A stretch of 64,000 nt of DNA. Source: Acinetobacter qingfengensis. Its GTDB lineage: Bacteria; Pseudomonadota; Gammaproteobacteria; Pseudomonadales; Moraxellaceae. Of the stretch, positions 38,284-46,898 are shown one piece after another. Location of the stretch: positions 1 to 64,000 of the forward strand of contig NZ_VXKN01000003.1 in assembly GCF_008693185.1 (NCBI RefSeq). Direction: 5' to 3'. Below the pieces are notes generated by a model. That model searched no databases. It saw only the letters and a list, made by a program, of their open reading frames with translations, and was not told where the DNA came from. The position numbers and the translations under genes were made by a program. Every line of letters begins with the position of its first letter. The first letter of the stretch is position 1.

Positions 38284-41200
38284 TTACTCCGTTGTCATTA
38301 CGTAAGATTCAGCCTGTGCCAAACTTACTGCCACCAGCTTTGAGCTACCTGCATCCGGCATCGTAACCCCCAGTAAATCTGTTGCCATTGTCATGGCAAG
38401 TTTATTATGTGTAATGTAAATGAATTGTACTTGTTGCGATAGCTCTTTTACCAAATTACAAAAACGATTCACATTTGCATCATCTAAAGGTGCATCTACT
38501 TCATCCAGCACACAAAAAGGCGCCGGATTAAGTCTAAATATTGCAAATACCAATGATAGAGCGGTTAATGCTTTTTCACCACCAGATAATAGCGCTAAAG
38601 TGCTGTTTCTTTTACCGGGTGGGCGAGCCATTAGTTTTACACCAGATTGCCAGCCATCTTCCAAACTTAAACTTGCTTCACCGCCAGTAAATACTTTAGG
38701 AAATAACACTTGCAATTCCTGATTAATTTTCTCAAAGGTATGCATAAATATTTGACGAGTTTCCTGATCAATATCCTGAATTGCCGCATGTAATTGCTCA
38801 ACTGTCTGGGTAAGATCTTGAATTTGATGATCAAGTTCGTCATATCGGTGTTGCAATTGTTGTAATTCTTCGTAGGCTGCCAAATTAATTGCACCAATTT
38901 TTTGGCATTGTTGCTCGGTTTTTTCCAATTGCTGTTTAATTTGTTGCGTATTGATTTCTTCACGAATTGGCTGTGGCTGTCCAATCTCCTGCAATTGCGC
39001 CATGACATGATGTTGTTCAGCCTTGTGCTTTTGCCAATCTAAACGTACATTTTCCAGTTGATCACGTAACTGGTTTTCAATCTGTTGTTTATCGACACGT
39101 TGTTGATTTAAATGTTGATGGGTTTGTTGAAGCTGCTCTAGTTGCTGCTGCCATTCCTGCCATGCCTGATGTGCAATCTCAGCCTGATTACCAGCCTGCT
39201 GCTCTTGCGATGTTGCTGACTGTAATCTTGCACTTAGCCCCTGTAATTGTTGTCGTTGTTGCAATATTTGTTCACTTAAATCTTCAATACGTTGCTGTTT
39301 GAATGCAATATCCTGTGTAAGTAATGCTTGTTTGTTTTGTTGCTGCACACATTGCTGATCAAATTGCTGTAATGTCTGTTGATCCTGCTGTACCTGCTGC
39401 TGTATGCACTGTAATTTCTTTTGATATTGTTGGAAGCTATCTTGCATTGCAGTCGCTTCTGGTTGAACAGTTTCCAGCTTAAGTTTTAAACTCACCAGAT
39501 CCAGATTGATTTGTACCTGATCTTGCTGGTCATCATACATTTGTTGCTGAAGATGTTGAATTTGCTGTTCCAGTTGTCGTGTTTTTTCTTGATTACTGGT
39601 CAAAATTGTTTGCAGACGAATTTCTTCCTGTTGATATTTCTGCTGTTGTTGCTGCGCCTGTTTTAATGTAGATAACGTTTGTTTCAGTTGCTGTTGCTGA
39701 AAATTAAACTGTTGCTCAATTTGTTCCAGTTGCTGTTGCAAAGGTACAACCTGTTCGGCAACCTGTGAAAATTGTTGCTCCAGTTGCTGTAAATGTATTC
39801 GATACTGTAACTGTCCGTATGCAGAATCTTGTTGATCAATATTTAAATTAATCTGCCAATAATGGCTACACCAATAACCATCTTTGCTTAAAATACTGTC
39901 CAGATTAGAACATTGTGCCAATTTCTGCTGTGCCTGATTTAGATCCTCTGCAATCCAAATGGTTTGCCACAATGAGGTTAAAGGCTGCGCAATCCAGTTT
40001 GAAATATGTGGCAAATCGAGCCTGTGGGATGGTTGATCAAACAAAATTTTTATTTGTCTGGCAATTTCTGTACAACTTTCAAAATTTTCGACAACATCAG
40101 CGCTTAACCAAGGTGCCAATAATTTTTCCAGTAATGCACCGTAATGTTGCCCTTCCTGAGTTAGCTGTAATTGATCCAGTAGTGTATATGAGCTTTTCGG
40201 CTGGTCTGATTTAGACAAATTATTCAGTAATTTTTGTGTCTGCCGAATTTCTCTTTGTAAATTTTGGTGCAACATGCGTGCGGACTGCAATTGCTGCTTT
40301 AGCGTTTCTTGTTGCTGCTGCGTTTGTTCCACATGATCTTGTTGATGTTGCTGCTCTTTCGTTAATTCATTCACTTGCCCATTTATCTGTATAAGCAATT
40401 GCTGCACATCTTCCAACTGTTGCCGATGATCTGTCATTTCAATTTGTTGTTTTTGCAATTGTAACTGCTGTAACAGTTGCACTGATCGCTGAACGGTTTT
40501 TTCGGCCTGTTGTAATTGAAACTGTAACTGCTTTTGCTGTTGCAACAATTGCGTGAGCTGCTGCTGGTGATTTTGATTTCTATGTTGATAATACTGAAAT
40601 TTTTCCTCAATCTGTATTAATTCAATTTGATTGTCTTCAGTCGTTTGCTGCAACACTTTATACTGTTGTTGATAACTGCCTTGTAAATGCTGAAGTTGTT
40701 CAATCTCAGTATTTAATTGCTGATGTTCATCCTGTAATTGCTGATGTTGCTGTTCTAACCCCATCAAAGAATGTTGTAATTGCTGTTGCTGCTGCTGATC
40801 TTGCTCAAGTTGCCATAACACATGTTGATGTTGCTGCTGTGCCTGCTGCCAGCTTTGTTGTAATTGTTCAGCTTGCGGTAATTGTTGTTGGATATTTTGC
40901 TGTAATAAATGACTTTCAATTTCTATCTGTTCAAGTTGTTGATGGTGCTGTTGAAATTGGTCAGTCAAATTTTTCAGGCTTTGGGTCAACTGTTCAACCT
41001 GATCAAATTCTTGATGATATTGCGCCGATAACAATTGAATTTTGTATTGGACAATTTGTTTTTGCAAGCTTTGATATTTTTCTGCCTGTTCGGCTTGTCG
41101 TTTTAACGTTTTAATCTGGCTATGCAATTCAAGTGCAATATCATTTAAACGAAATAAATTATTTTGAGTATGTTCAAGATGTTGTAAGGTTTCACGACGG

Positions 41201-41727
41201 CGAGCCTGATAACGTGAAATTCCCGCAGCTTCTTCAATAAAGACACGCATTTCGTCTGGCTTTGCATCAACCAGACGATTGATCATACCTTGCTCAATGA
41301 CAGCATAAGAACGTGGTCCCAATCCCGTTCCAAGAAAAATATCGGTAATATCACGGCGCCGACATTTCGTACCATTTAAAAAATAATCAGATTTACCTTC
41401 TCTCGTCACCTGACGCTTAACACTTAACTCAGTATAGGCATTGTATTCACCGCCTAATTTGCCATAAGTATTATCAAAATGAAGTTCTACACTGGCCAGA
41501 CCTATAGGTTTACGGTGGGATGTACCTGCAAAAATAACGTCCTGCATATTACCGCCACGTAATTGTTTGGCACTGGACTCTCCCATAACCCAGCGTATAG
41601 CATCAATGACATTGGATTTTCCACAGCCATTGGGACCAACAATCGCAGTACGATTATCTTTAAAATTCAGGGTTGCAGTATCAGCAAATGACTTAAAGCC
41701 TGCCAGTTTTAAACGACTTAAACGCAT
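38284..41727 (-). CDS. smc: Chromosome segregation ATPase SMC
   Basis: SMC is the ATPase core of the condensin-like complex with ScpA and ScpB. The 1147-residue protein has the N-terminal Walker A GPNGCGKS (31-38), two long coiled-coil arms around a hinge (near residues 500-640), and the C-terminal signature LSGGEKALTALSLVFAI with Walker B FCVLDEVDAPLDD. The coiled coils are extremely rich in glutamine, with many runs of Q. zipA follows 4 nt downstream and a GntR regulator lies 10 nt upstream. scpAB are elsewhere in the window. The presence of SMC-ScpAB rather than MukBEF fits Moraxellaceae. Confidence 0.97.
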   Translation of the reverse strand: MRLSRLKLAGFKSFADTATLNFKDNRTAIVGPNGCGKSNVIDAIRWVMGESSAKQLRGGNMQDVIFAGTSHRKPIGLASVELHFDNTYGKLGGEYNAYTELSVKRQVTREGKSDYFLNGTKCRRRDITDIFLGTGLGPRSYAVIEQGMINRLVDAKPDEMRVFIEEAAGISRYQARRRETLQHLEHTQNNLFRLNDIALELHSQIKTLKRQAEQAEKYQSLQKQIVQYKIQLLSAQYHQEFDQVEQLTQSLKNLTDQFQQHHQQLEQIEIESHLLQQNIQQQLPQAEQLQQSWQQAQQQHQHVLWQLEQDQQQQQQLQHSLMGLEQQHQQLQDEHQQLNTEIEQLQHLQGSYQQQYKVLQQTTEDNQIELIQIEEKFQYYQHRNQNHQQQLTQLLQQQKQLQFQLQQAEKTVQRSVQLLQQLQLQKQQIEMTDHRQQLEDVQQLLIQINGQVNELTKEQQHQQDHVEQTQQQQETLKQQLQSARMLHQNLQREIRQTQKLLNNLSKSDQPKSSYTLLDQLQLTQEGQHYGALLEKLLAPWLSADVVENFESCTEIARQIKILFDQPSHRLDLPHISNWIAQPLTSLWQTIWIAEDLNQAQQKLAQCSNLDSILSKDGYWCSHYWQINLNIDQQDSAYGQLQYRIHLQQLEQQFSQVAEQVVPLQQQLEQIEQQFNFQQQQLKQTLSTLKQAQQQQQKYQQEEIRLQTILTSNQEKTRQLEQQIQHLQQQMYDDQQDQVQINLDLVSLKLKLETVQPEATAMQDSFQQYQKKLQCIQQQVQQDQQTLQQFDQQCVQQQNKQALLTQDIAFKQQRIEDLSEQILQQRQQLQGLSARLQSATSQEQQAGNQAEIAHQAWQEWQQQLEQLQQTHQHLNQQRVDKQQIENQLRDQLENVRLDWQKHKAEQHHVMAQLQEIGQPQPIREEINTQQIKQQLEKTEQQCQKIGAINLAAYEELQQLQHRYDELDHQIQDLTQTVEQLHAAIQDIDQETRQIFMHTFEKINQELQVLFPKVFTGGEASLSLEDGWQSGVKLMARPPGKRNSTLALLSGGEKALTALSLVFAIFRLNPAPFCVLDEVDAPLDDANVNRFCNLVKELSQQVQFIYITHNKLAMTMATDLLGVTMPDAGSSKLVAVSLAQAESYVMTTE

Positions 41728-41737
41728 AACTTCTCAA

Positions 41738-42445
41738 TTAATGGGGTGAGCATTGCGCCCATGCCAATTCCGCCTGTTTAATATGAATCAGCGATGCCTG
41801 CACGAGCTTGCATAAGTTTCGGCAAAAATCCTGCATAAATAAAGCGGCTTGATGTGTATTTTTGCTTGTTATTGCATCAATCACTTTAGAAATCAGGAAA
41901 AATTCTTCCTGTAGCGCATAATTTGACACATGAATCGCATAAAAATAACCACGGCGTATTGCCGGCAATAAATCTGTAAACATGCAATGTAAATATAAAT
42001 GTTCACAGCTTGCAGAGAATTGCGATAGATAAGCAAAAATTTCATCATAAAACTGTTGTGGCTGAAATGCCTGTACCTGCTGAAATAAACGCTGTTGTAA
42101 TGTCTGTAACAACCCATCAAATTGATGATGATCCACCTTATCATGCTGCATTATGATCTCAGTAATCAGTAAGTCAGCCATCCGAAATAATGATTCTATA
42201 TGTTGTTGATCCAACTCACTGACTAATGCTCCACGTCTGGGATAAACGTTGATTAATCCTGTACGTTTTAAAATTTGTAGAGCTTCCCGTACCGATGCAC
42301 GACTCACCTGCATGGCATTGGCAATACGCACCTCCTGTATACGCTCTCCAGCAATCAATTGTCCTGTAATAATTTGTTCTGCAATCTCCGCTGCAATTTG
42401 TTCAGATAGTCCTTCAAATTTAAAAAAGCATATTGATGATCCCAC
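41738..42445 (-). CDS. GntR family transcriptional regulator
   Basis: The 235-residue protein has a GntR winged helix at residues 10-75 (AGERIQEVRIANAMQVSRASVREAL) and an all-helical C-terminal ligand domain of the FadR/FCD type. The start is a GTG at 42445, with AGGAT upstream; no ATG lies before the helix-turn-helix. It is 10 nt upstream of smc on the same strand and may share its transcript. Its targets are unknown. Confidence 0.85.
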   Translation of the reverse strand: MGSSICFFKFEGLSEQIAAEIAEQIITGQLIAGERIQEVRIANAMQVSRASVREALQILKRTGLINVYPRRGALVSELDQQHIESLFRMADLLITEIIMQHDKVDHHQFDGLLQTLQQRLFQQVQAFQPQQFYDEIFAYLSQFSASCEHLYLHCMFTDLLPAIRRGYFYAIHVSNYALQEEFFLISKVIDAITSKNTHQAALFMQDFCRNLCKLVQASLIHIKQAELAWAQCSPH

Positions 42446-42576
42446 AACCGATTTATCCTAACTTGGAGTGATCATTGATCTAATTCGTAAATATTAACGT
42501 TTTACACTTTCTGGCGGCTACCTACCATTTTCATATTTTTAGTTAAAACTTTAATCGAGATACTGTATATATTTTT

Positions 42577-43392
42577 TTAAACGACCAGATACCACATCAT
42601 GGCCTTATAAATAAAAAATGTTCCTACACAGGTTAGCAACAATGCAAAACACTTTTTCAACATTGCTGGTGAAAGTTGATGTGCAACTTTGGCACCGATT
42701 TTGGCTGTAAAAAAGCTCATAAAACTAATGCCAAAAAAAGCATAAAGATGGATATAACCAATTGCTCCAGGAATATGTTGCATTTCATGTGAACCAAACC
42801 ACATAAATCCAATCGCCCCGGCAATTGCTATAGGGAAACCACAAGCAGCAGATGTTGCCACCGCTTTTTGCATCACAATACCATGACGATTCAAATACGG
42901 TACAGTTAAACTCCCACCACCAATCCCAAAGATTGCAGATGCAATGCCAATAACCCCACCTGCCAAATTCTGTCTAAATGTTGAAGGCAGTTGTTTCGTC
43001 GTATCTACAATAGCACTTACACCTTTTAGCATTCGATATGCTACCCATACAGCGAAACAACCAATAATCAATTGTAAAACATGGCTAGGCAGTAAATCTG
43101 CAATACCCGCACCCAATAATGAACCAATGATTAATCCCGGGGTTAAATTCTTTACAACTTGCCAAATGACAGCACCTTTTTTATGATGCGCAGAGACTGA
43201 ACTTAATGATGTAATAATAATTGTCGCTAATGATGTCCCCAGCGCCATATGCATCACATACTGAGGATCATATCCCTGCTGTAGAAATACCCAGTACAGA
43301 ATTGGCACAATGATCAACCCACCACCCACGCCAAATAGCCCTGCGGTAAATCCAGCACATGCACCAACCAATAAATAAACGAGTATGACCAT
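42577..43392 (-). CDS. TauE/SafE family membrane permease
   Basis: The 271-residue protein has about eight predicted membrane helices and belongs to the TauE/SafE family (PF01925), which exports or imports sulfonates, sulfite or sulfoacetate. Both repeats of the family motif are visible: GVGGGLIIVP in the first helices and GIGGGSLTVP near residue 155. Its ATG overlaps the start of birA on the other strand, so its promoter must lie inside birA. The substrate is not clear. Confidence 0.87.
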   Translation of the reverse strand: MVILVYLLVGACAGFTAGLFGVGGGLIIVPILYWVFLQQGYDPQYVMHMALGTSLATIIITSLSSVSAHHKKGAVIWQVVKNLTPGLIIGSLLGAGIADLLPSHVLQLIIGCFAVWVAYRMLKGVSAIVDTTKQLPSTFRQNLAGGVIGIASAIFGIGGGSLTVPYLNRHGIVMQKAVATSAACGFPIAIAGAIGFMWFGSHEMQHIPGAIGYIHLYAFFGISFMSFFTAKIGAKVAHQLSPAMLKKCFALLLTCVGTFFIYKAMMWYLVV

Positions 43393-44212
43393 GAATTTTG
43401 CCCTGCATCTTCAAACACCTGAGCAAGAGCAACAGGAAATCTCTGCCTGCCTTGCTGCTGCACATGCTACGCCAGAAATAGTGATTTGCAAACAAAATAC
43501 ACAATCAACCAATGATGATGCATTACAACTTTTTCAACAAGGTTATCAGACTGCACTGGTGACTAGTCAGCAACAAAGTCAGGGACGTGGACAACATCAA
43601 CGACAGTGGGTTTCACAATCAGGTAATATTTTTTTTAGCGCCTTATTACCATTGCAACGTCCTATTGATGGTCGTCTGGCATTAGAATGTGGCTTAAGTC
43701 TAATTCACTGTCCAATGTTCGCTGAATTAGAACAATTGCAACTAAAATGGGCCAATGACCTTTATAGCCCGCAAGGAAAATGGGGTGGAATTCTGGTTGA
43801 ACCAGTACAACAAAAACAAGTTATCATCGGTATCGGGATTAATGTGCTTCCTATTGTACAACAACAAGGATTACCCCCAAATACCAATTTACTTACGCTT
43901 GGTTTAAAAGACTATCAGCGTAGTGAATTGATTGCTCAGATGTATGTCGCCATGCAACAGGCGATACAATGGTTTAATTTTGGTAGCCAAAATCTGGCAC
44001 AGCGATTCAATGCAGTTGCTGCATTCAGGCAACAAAACATGCATATCACGCGTCACAATAATCCGGACTTATCCGGTATTTATCAAGGCATACAAGACGA
44101 TGGTGCATTACTGATTCAGGTTACTGATCAACCCAATCCAATCGCTTGTTATGATGGCCGATTAGTCATTCCTACACATCCAACTGCGGACGACCATCAC
44201 AATGCATCATAA
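43391..44212 (+). CDS. birA: Biotin-[acetyl-CoA-carboxylase] ligase
   Basis: BirA activates biotin and attaches it to AccB. The protein is 273 residues from the ATG at 43391 (GAG 7 nt upstream), or 275 from an in-frame ATG at 43385. The catalytic domain shows [22 protein letters not shown] and KWGGILVE. It has no N-terminal helix-turn-helix, so it cannot repress bio genes as E. coli BirA does. It overlaps coaX by 11 nt and the start of the TauE-like gene on the other strand. Confidence 0.92.
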   Translation: MNFALHLQTPEQEQQEISACLAAAHATPEIVICKQNTQSTNDDALQLFQQGYQTALVTSQQQSQGRGQHQRQWVSQSGNIFFSALLPLQRPIDGRLALECGLSLIHCPMFAELEQLQLKWANDLYSPQGKWGGILVEPVQQKQVIIGIGINVLPIVQQQGLPPNTNLLTLGLKDYQRSELIAQMYVAMQQAIQWFNFGSQNLAQRFNAVAAFRQQNMHITRHNNPDLSGIYQGIQDDGALLIQVTDQPNPIACYDGRLVIPTHPTADDHHNAS

Positions 44213-44939
44213 TTTATGGCTGGATTTAGGCAACAGCCGTCTAAAGTACTGGATCTGTAATAGCGAACAACACATTATTGAGCATGGTGCAGAATTACAT
44301 CTACAATCCCCTGTCGATTTACTTCTTGGTTTAATTCCTTATCTTAAAAAGCAACACATCCAATCTATTGGAATTTCTTCTGTTCTTGATCAAACCACCA
44401 ATCTACGTATTCAGCAAATTCTGTCTAATCTAAAAGCTCCTGTTTATTTTGCGCAGGTTCATGCTGAATATGCAGGATTGATCACAGGCTATGATCAGCC
44501 TAAACAACTGGGGATTGATCGATGGTTACAAGTATTGGCAATGACACGCCAACCTGCAAAATACTGCATTATCGGATGTGGCACAGCACTGACCATCGAC
44601 TTACTTGAATATCATCAACACTTAGGTGGATACATTTTACCTAATCTCTATTTACAACGTGATTCACTGTTACAAGGCACCAAAGGTATTAAAATCCCTG
44701 AAAAAAACTTTGATTCTCTCAGTGCTGGACGTAATACCAGTGATGCTGTACATCATGGCATTTTACTGGGTTTATTGGGTGCCATTCGCTATACCATGCA
44801 CTCTCATCCGGATTATCAACTCATTTTTACTGGCGGCGATGCTGCAATTTTTTCAAGTTATTTAACAGAATTTAAACCAAAGATCGTATCTGATTTATTA
44901 TTAAACGGTTTACAACATTATGTTTTAATGCAATCTTAA
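44202..44939 (+). CDS. coaX: Type III pantothenate kinase
   Basis: CoaX phosphorylates pantothenate, the first step of CoA synthesis, and unlike CoaA is not inhibited by CoA. The 245-residue protein has the actin-like ATPase motifs: [10 protein letters not shown] near residue 8, GIDRW (104-108), the phosphate loop GCGTALTID (125-133), and GGYILPN (142-148). It follows birA with an 11-nt overlap, a common pairing in Acinetobacter and Pseudomonas. Confidence 0.95.
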   Translation: MHHNLWLDLGNSRLKYWICNSEQHIIEHGAELHLQSPVDLLLGLIPYLKKQHIQSIGISSVLDQTTNLRIQQILSNLKAPVYFAQVHAEYAGLITGYDQPKQLGIDRWLQVLAMTRQPAKYCIIGCGTALTIDLLEYHQHLGGYILPNLYLQRDSLLQGTKGIKIPEKNFDSLSAGRNTSDAVHHGILLGLLGAIRYTMHSHPDYQLIFTGGDAAIFSSYLTEFKPKIVSDLLLNGLQHYVLMQS

Positions 44940-45016
44940 ACATTGAGGGTATCAAAACACTCAACTTATTTTAGAAATGTTTTATCAGGATATAATCACA
45001 TTCAGGGTATTTTAAT

Positions 45017-45664
45017 ATGTTAAAAAAAACATTAATTCTCACTGCATTATTGAGCACCACAGTACTGACATACGCTGCACCCACACCTATAGCTGCCAAC
45101 CAAACAATTGCCGGCAGTCAGGTGAGTACAACACAGGCCATTGTCGCTTATTTCAAAAATTCAAAAGATGACTACAAATATAGTTCAACACCTGCATCCA
45201 ATGGTTTTTATCGTGTTTATTTGGCACGTGATGCAAACGGTCGTTTTCTAGTTCAGGATTTTTTTCAACAAACTAACAAAAAGCAAAGTGATCCTTACTG
45301 GGTCAATGACATTCAAGGTCTTGCCAGTTTTGAAATTGATTATATTGACGGCCCAATCACCGGTTACTACAGCAATGGTAATGTGTCTTTCAAAGGAACA
45401 TTTAAGAATGGAGAATTTTCGGGACAATATGATAATTTTTATCCAAATGGTCGACTGGCCAGTCGTTATCAACCTAAAGGCAATAATGAATATAGCGATG
45501 AATATTTTTACGAAAATGGTAAAAAAGCAGCCATTTTAGAATACCGTAATGATGAACTCATCAATGAAACTGGCTGGAATAACACTGGTAGCAAAATCAC
45601 GGATAAAAATCAGATCCAAGATATTCTAGATACGATTTATACCAAAATTGAGCTTGATCAATAA
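45017..45664 (+). CDS. Secreted MORN-repeat protein (YwqK-like), copy 1
   Basis: The 215-residue protein has a signal peptide (cleavage around TYA-AP near residue 21) and no lipobox. The centre and C-terminus contain MORN-like repeats (YYSNGNVSFKGTFKNGE, FYPNGRLASRYQ, FYENGKKAAILEY), as in YwqK-family proteins. It is paralogous to the next gene. The two are co-oriented, 63 nt apart, and likely exported to the periplasm or envelope. YwqK proteins are sometimes called antitoxins by annotation, but no toxin partner is seen here. The function is unknown. Confidence 0.75.
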   Translation: MLKKTLILTALLSTTVLTYAAPTPIAANQTIAGSQVSTTQAIVAYFKNSKDDYKYSSTPASNGFYRVYLARDANGRFLVQDFFQQTNKKQSDPYWVNDIQGLASFEIDYIDGPITGYYSNGNVSFKGTFKNGEFSGQYDNFYPNGRLASRYQPKGNNEYSDEYFYENGKKAAILEYRNDELINETGWNNTGSKITDKNQIQDILDTIYTKIELDQ

Positions 45665-45727
45665 AGGTCAAATTTAATTTCATAGATTGATATGCAAAAT
45701 TATATTTCAAAATAACAGAGTATCATT

Positions 45728-46390
45728 ATGTTAAAAAAGACATTATTTACCGGAATGTTTATAAGCAGTGTGTTGATGGTTACGGGATGTAGTAGCACAC
45801 CGCCAACATCATCCACAGTTGCGCCAGCTCAACCTCAGCCATCTGAAAATCAGACACAAATTACCACAACACAACCAATTATTGCCTATTACGATCTAGA
45901 AAGTAATTATTCGGCAACGCCTGTCAAAGGTGGCTTTTATCGAATCCTGCTAGGGCGTGATCATCAAGGACGTTTTTTGGCGCAGGATTTTTTCACTGAC
46001 AGCAAACAAAAACAAACTGATCCTTTCTGGTTGGATACTATTACTGGCTTTTATGACTTTGGTACTGACCATATAGACAGTTTTATTCAAAGCTACTACA
46101 AAAATGGAAAACTCCATTTTAAAGGTACTTATAAAAATGGTGAAATTGTTGGCTTATATCAAATGTTCTATCCATCAGGTCAGAAAGCCTTAGACTGGAC
46201 AGAAACCGATCAGAAGATACATGCGATTTACTATTATCCATCTGGTAAGAAAGCTGCTGAAACTTTATATCTCAACGATAAAATGCTCACAAATCAATAT
46301 TGGGATCACAATGGTAAAATTATTAAAGATGACACATTAGGAGAACAGATTATTGAGCAAATTAACACACAAACGAAAATTGGCCAATAA
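45728..46390 (+). CDS. MORN-repeat lipoprotein (YwqK-like), copy 2
   Basis: The 220-residue protein has a lipoprotein signal peptide with lipobox VTGC (lipidated Cys21). After a Pro/Ser/Gln-rich linker it shares the plan of the upstream gene: an N-terminal domain with FYRILLGRDHQGRFLAQDFF and the MORN-like repeats YYKNGKLHFKGTYKNGE and YYPSGKKAAETLY. Both genes start MLKKTL and the domains align along their lengths, so they arose by tandem duplication, and only this copy keeps a lipobox. Its target membrane face and role are unknown. Confidence 0.78.
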   Translation: MLKKTLFTGMFISSVLMVTGCSSTPPTSSTVAPAQPQPSENQTQITTTQPIIAYYDLESNYSATPVKGGFYRILLGRDHQGRFLAQDFFTDSKQKQTDPFWLDTITGFYDFGTDHIDSFIQSYYKNGKLHFKGTYKNGEIVGLYQMFYPSGQKALDWTETDQKIHAIYYYPSGKKAAETLYLNDKMLTNQYWDHNGKIIKDDTLGEQIIEQINTQTKIGQ

Positions 46391-46862
46391 ACTAATCAAC
46401 TCCCTTACCTTATTGTAAAATAGTCATTTGCAGCAAATGCTTCATAAATTTCATGAGGCATTTGTATTTTAACAACACCATTATATGACCTCATAAATCT
46501 CAATATATATCTGTATGTTTTTATTTAAATAAATAGATATATTATCCTCTAAATATCATTTATTTTCTCCTCAGGTATTTTAATAATATCGTTATATCAT
46601 GGAACAAATATATTTTATTTAAATTAATAAAATATTATAAAAAAATTTATTAATTTAATTTTTCTATGATGAACTTTAATTTTTAAACTGATCAATAATT
46701 GATAACTTGAAAATCAAGCCATGACTTTGCGATGTACGCTAAAATATTGTTCTTATTATATTCTCCAACTTTTAGTTTAAAAATCATCCAAATTCCCAAA
46801 TACGCTTATTCGACTTTTTTGTTATTTGATTAAAATCTCCACAATATTCACATAATTATAAC
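46391..46862. other. AT-rich non-coding gap before the TonB receptor
   Basis: About 470 nt of very AT-rich sequence with many homopolymer-like A/T stretches and no convincing gene or RNA. The receptor promoter is expected in its last 100 nt. Confidence 0.4.
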
Positions 46863-46884
46863 GATAATGTAAATAATTATTATT
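46863..46884 (+). promoter_or_regulatory. Candidate Fur box upstream of the TonB receptor
   Basis: GATAAT (46863-46868) precedes a 6-1-6 palindrome AATAAT-T-ATTATT (46872-46884), which differs from GATAAT-N-ATTATC at one position in each half. It lies 14 nt before the receptor ATG, as expected for iron-dependent repression by Fur. Confidence 0.55.
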
Positions 46885-46898
46885 CATGGATCTTGAAA

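Noticed and set aside
38667-41114. Long open frames on other frames of smc, with repeated short amino-acid patterns
   Set aside because: They mirror the CAA/CAG-rich smc codons and are shadows of the coiled coil.
45017-46390. Toxin-antitoxin system from the YwqK-like annotation
   Set aside because: No toxin gene is adjacent and both proteins have export signals, unlike a cytoplasmic antitoxin.
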